Shown here piece after piece: positions 62,644 to 64,000 of a stretch of 64,000 nucleotides of DNA (position 1 is the stretch's first letter; every line of letters begins with the position of its first letter). The DNA is from Deltaproteobacteria bacterium. GTDB taxonomy: Bacteria; Desulfobacterota; Desulfobacteria; Desulfobacterales; SpSt-501. Where the stretch lies: positions 1 to 64,000 of the forward strand of contig JACRCN010000104.1 of the NCBI GenBank assembly GCA_016219005.1, written 5' to 3'. The notes beneath the pieces were generated by a model. It saw nothing but the letters and a program-made list of their open reading frames with translations, did not search any database and had not been told where the DNA came from. The translations under genes and the position numbers were made by a program.

Positions 62644-64000
62644 GTGGACTTCACGCCACTGTTCAAACCCAAAACCGCCGTCGTGATCGGGGTGTCGTTC
62701 ACCAACGAGCGGCACCCGGCCAACGTCATCTATAACAAGATCCACCTGCGCTACCCGGTCAAGGTCTACCCGGTGAACCCCCGCGGCGGCGTGTTCAACC
62801 GCGACCCGGTTTACCGGACCGTCGGGGAAGTCCCCGGCCGGGTCGATCTGGCCGTCATCGCGGTCAGGGCCGATCTCGTACCGGAGGCGCTCGCGGACTG
62901 CATCCGCAGCAGGGTGGGCGGCGCCGTGATCATTTCGGGCGGCTTTGCGGAAAGCGGCCGCGGCGACCTCCAGGACCGCATCGCCGGCATGGCCCGCGAG
63001 GCGGAGTTCCCGTTCATCGGCCCCAACTGCCTGGGCATCTACTCGCCGGGACACTTCGACACGTTTTTCCTGCCCGGTGAACGCCTCGTGCGGCCCAACC
63101 CCGGCAACGTCGGCTTCGTCAGCCAGAGCGGCGGTGTCCTGGTGGATCAGATGGTGAAGTTTACCGAGCAAGGTCTGGGTCTGTCACTGGCCGTCAGCAT
63201 CGGCAACAAGGCCTTGATTCGCGAAACCGACCTGCTGCGGCACCTCGCCGGCGATGCGGATACCCGGGTGATCGCCTTCTACGTGGAGGGGTTCGGCCGC
63301 AACGAAGGCCGCGCCTTCGTGGAGCTGGCCGCCGCCATCTCCAAACCGGTGGTCGTGCTCAAGGCTGGCAAAACCGCCGAAGGCAGCCGCGCGGTGAGCA
63401 GCCACACCGCATCCCTTGCCGGCGACCACAAAGTGTTTTCCGACGTGATCGCCCAGCACGGCATCGTCGAGGCCCGCAACGAGTTTGAGCTCACCTGCTT
63501 CTGCGAATCCCTCAGCCACTATCCTCGAGCCATCGACGGCAACGTCGGCGTCATCACGGTGAGCGGCGGCCATGGCGCCCTGGCCTCCGACATCTGCACC
63601 GACCTGGGATTGCGGCTGCCGCGGCTATCGGATGCAGTCAAGGCGGAAATCCGGGCAGGCCTCTCGGCCAACATCCGCGGCATCGCATCCCTGGAAAACC
63701 CGGTCGACCTCACGGGAAGCTCCACCGACGCAGACTTCGAAGCGGCCGTCAGCGCGCTGGGTCGCGCCCCCGAGGTGGACTGCCTGCTGCTCTTGCTGCT
63801 GCCCTACTCCCCGGGGATCAGCTCCGATCTCGGCGCCCGGCTGAGCTATGTGCACCGGCAGACCGGCAAACCGCTGATCGCCTATGTGCCGCACGTCGAA
63901 AAATACCGGATACTGATCGAGGGTTTCGAGCTGAACAACGTGCCGGTGGCCTCCTCGATCGACGGGGCGGCCTTCATGGTGGAAGCCATGCGGAGGTGCA
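62644..64000 (+). CDS. ADP-forming acyl-CoA synthetase, partial (runs off window)
   Basis: The frame begins at GTG 62644 with GGAGG six bases upstream and continues beyond base 64000 (at least 452 codons). The N-terminal CoA-binding Rossmann domain (VVIGVSFTNERHP) is followed by the succinyl-CoA-ligase-like domains (GFVSQSGGVLVDQM) with the phospho-accepting His in SSHTASLAG. Full-length relatives have 650-900 residues and often a C-terminal ATP-grasp domain; this part is not in the window. It would make acyl-CoA with ATP or run in reverse to gain ATP. It is divergent from the dynamin-like pair. Confidence 0.9.
   Translation, partial: MDFTPLFKPKTAVVIGVSFTNERHPANVIYNKIHLRYPVKVYPVNPRGGVFNRDPVYRTVGEVPGRVDLAVIAVRADLVPEALADCIRSRVGGAVIISGGFAESGRGDLQDRIAGMAREAEFPFIGPNCLGIYSPGHFDTFFLPGERLVRPNPGNVGFVSQSGGVLVDQMVKFTEQGLGLSLAVSIGNKALIRETDLLRHLAGDADTRVIAFYVEGFGRNEGRAFVELAAAISKPVVVLKAGKTAEGSRAVSSHTASLAGDHKVFSDVIAQHGIVEARNEFELTCFCESLSHYPRAIDGNVGVITVSGGHGALASDICTDLGLRLPRLSDAVKAEIRAGLSANIRGIASLENPVDLTGSSTDADFEAAVSALGRAPEVDCLLLLLLPYSPGISSDLGARLSYVHRQTGKPLIAYVPHVEKYRILIEGFELNNVPVASSIDGAAFMVEAMRRC

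Overview
The window looks like a high-GC, Gram-negative bacterial chromosome, most likely a Desulfobacterota (deltaproteobacterial) anaerobe. This is inferred from gene content: many cobalamin-dependent radical SAM enzymes, lipoprotein and LolA-type outer-membrane functions, an ADP-forming acyl-CoA synthetase and paired dynamin-like GTPases. No rRNA, tRNA or CRISPR array was seen.

Bases 1-1597 are a fragment of an integron-type cassette array: a truncated DJ-1/PfpI gene, an exported alpha/beta hydrolase, and two well-formed attC sites reading leftwards. No integrase gene or attI lies on the upstream (right) side within the window.

Bases 1798-39605 hold the main feature, a roughly 38 kb lipid or polyene biosynthesis island. 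Its skeleton is that of aryl polyene (APE) clusters: FabF-type ketosynthases, a truncated chain-length-factor-like partner, three acyl carrier proteins, ApeI-like and ApeP-like dehydratases, a FabG ketoreductase, thioesterases, an LpxL-like and a PlsC-like acyltransferase, glycosyltransferases, a LolA-like carrier, a DUF3261-like lipoprotein and an MMPL exporter. The genes that normally supply the aryl starter (ammonia lyase, AMP ligase) are not visible. In their place are six radical SAM enzymes: four of B12-binding architecture and a tandem pair of short paralogues. The island also has three unusual fusions: PKS-type dehydratase with phosphopantetheinyl transferase, MMPL exporter with methyltransferase, and FakA-like kinase with a DegV/FakB-like fatty-acid-binding domain. 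A KAS III-like enzyme and an ABC-2 exporter sit at the left edge. A small group of genes (DUF4410-like lipoprotein, lipase-like hydrolase, rsgA, isoprenylcysteine-methyltransferase-like membrane protein) is interspersed at 6.7-10.9 kb. The genes form long same-strand runs with 1-4 bp overlaps, and a divergent promoter region near 25.8 kb separates two major transcription units. The likely product is a modified long-chain acyl or polyene moiety, built on a carrier protein, acylated and glycosylated, and exported to the outer membrane. Its structure cannot be read from the sequence.

Bases 40091-64000 are a more ordinary region of mostly standalone genes: UPF0173 hydrolase, FmdB zinc ribbon, a seventh radical SAM protein, CysZ-like membrane protein, Nudix hydrolase, DnaJ, RluA-type pseudouridine synthase, IscR-like regulator, O-methyltransferase, LOG-family protein, a FlgC-like rod protein, iron alcohol dehydrogenase, a protease-TPR protein, a conserved protein of unknown function, two overlapping dynamin-like GTPases, and the start of an acyl-CoA synthetase that runs off the right edge. 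Two copies of a ~142 bp MITE-like repeat lie at 19.7 kb and 39.9 kb, the second just beyond the right end of the island.
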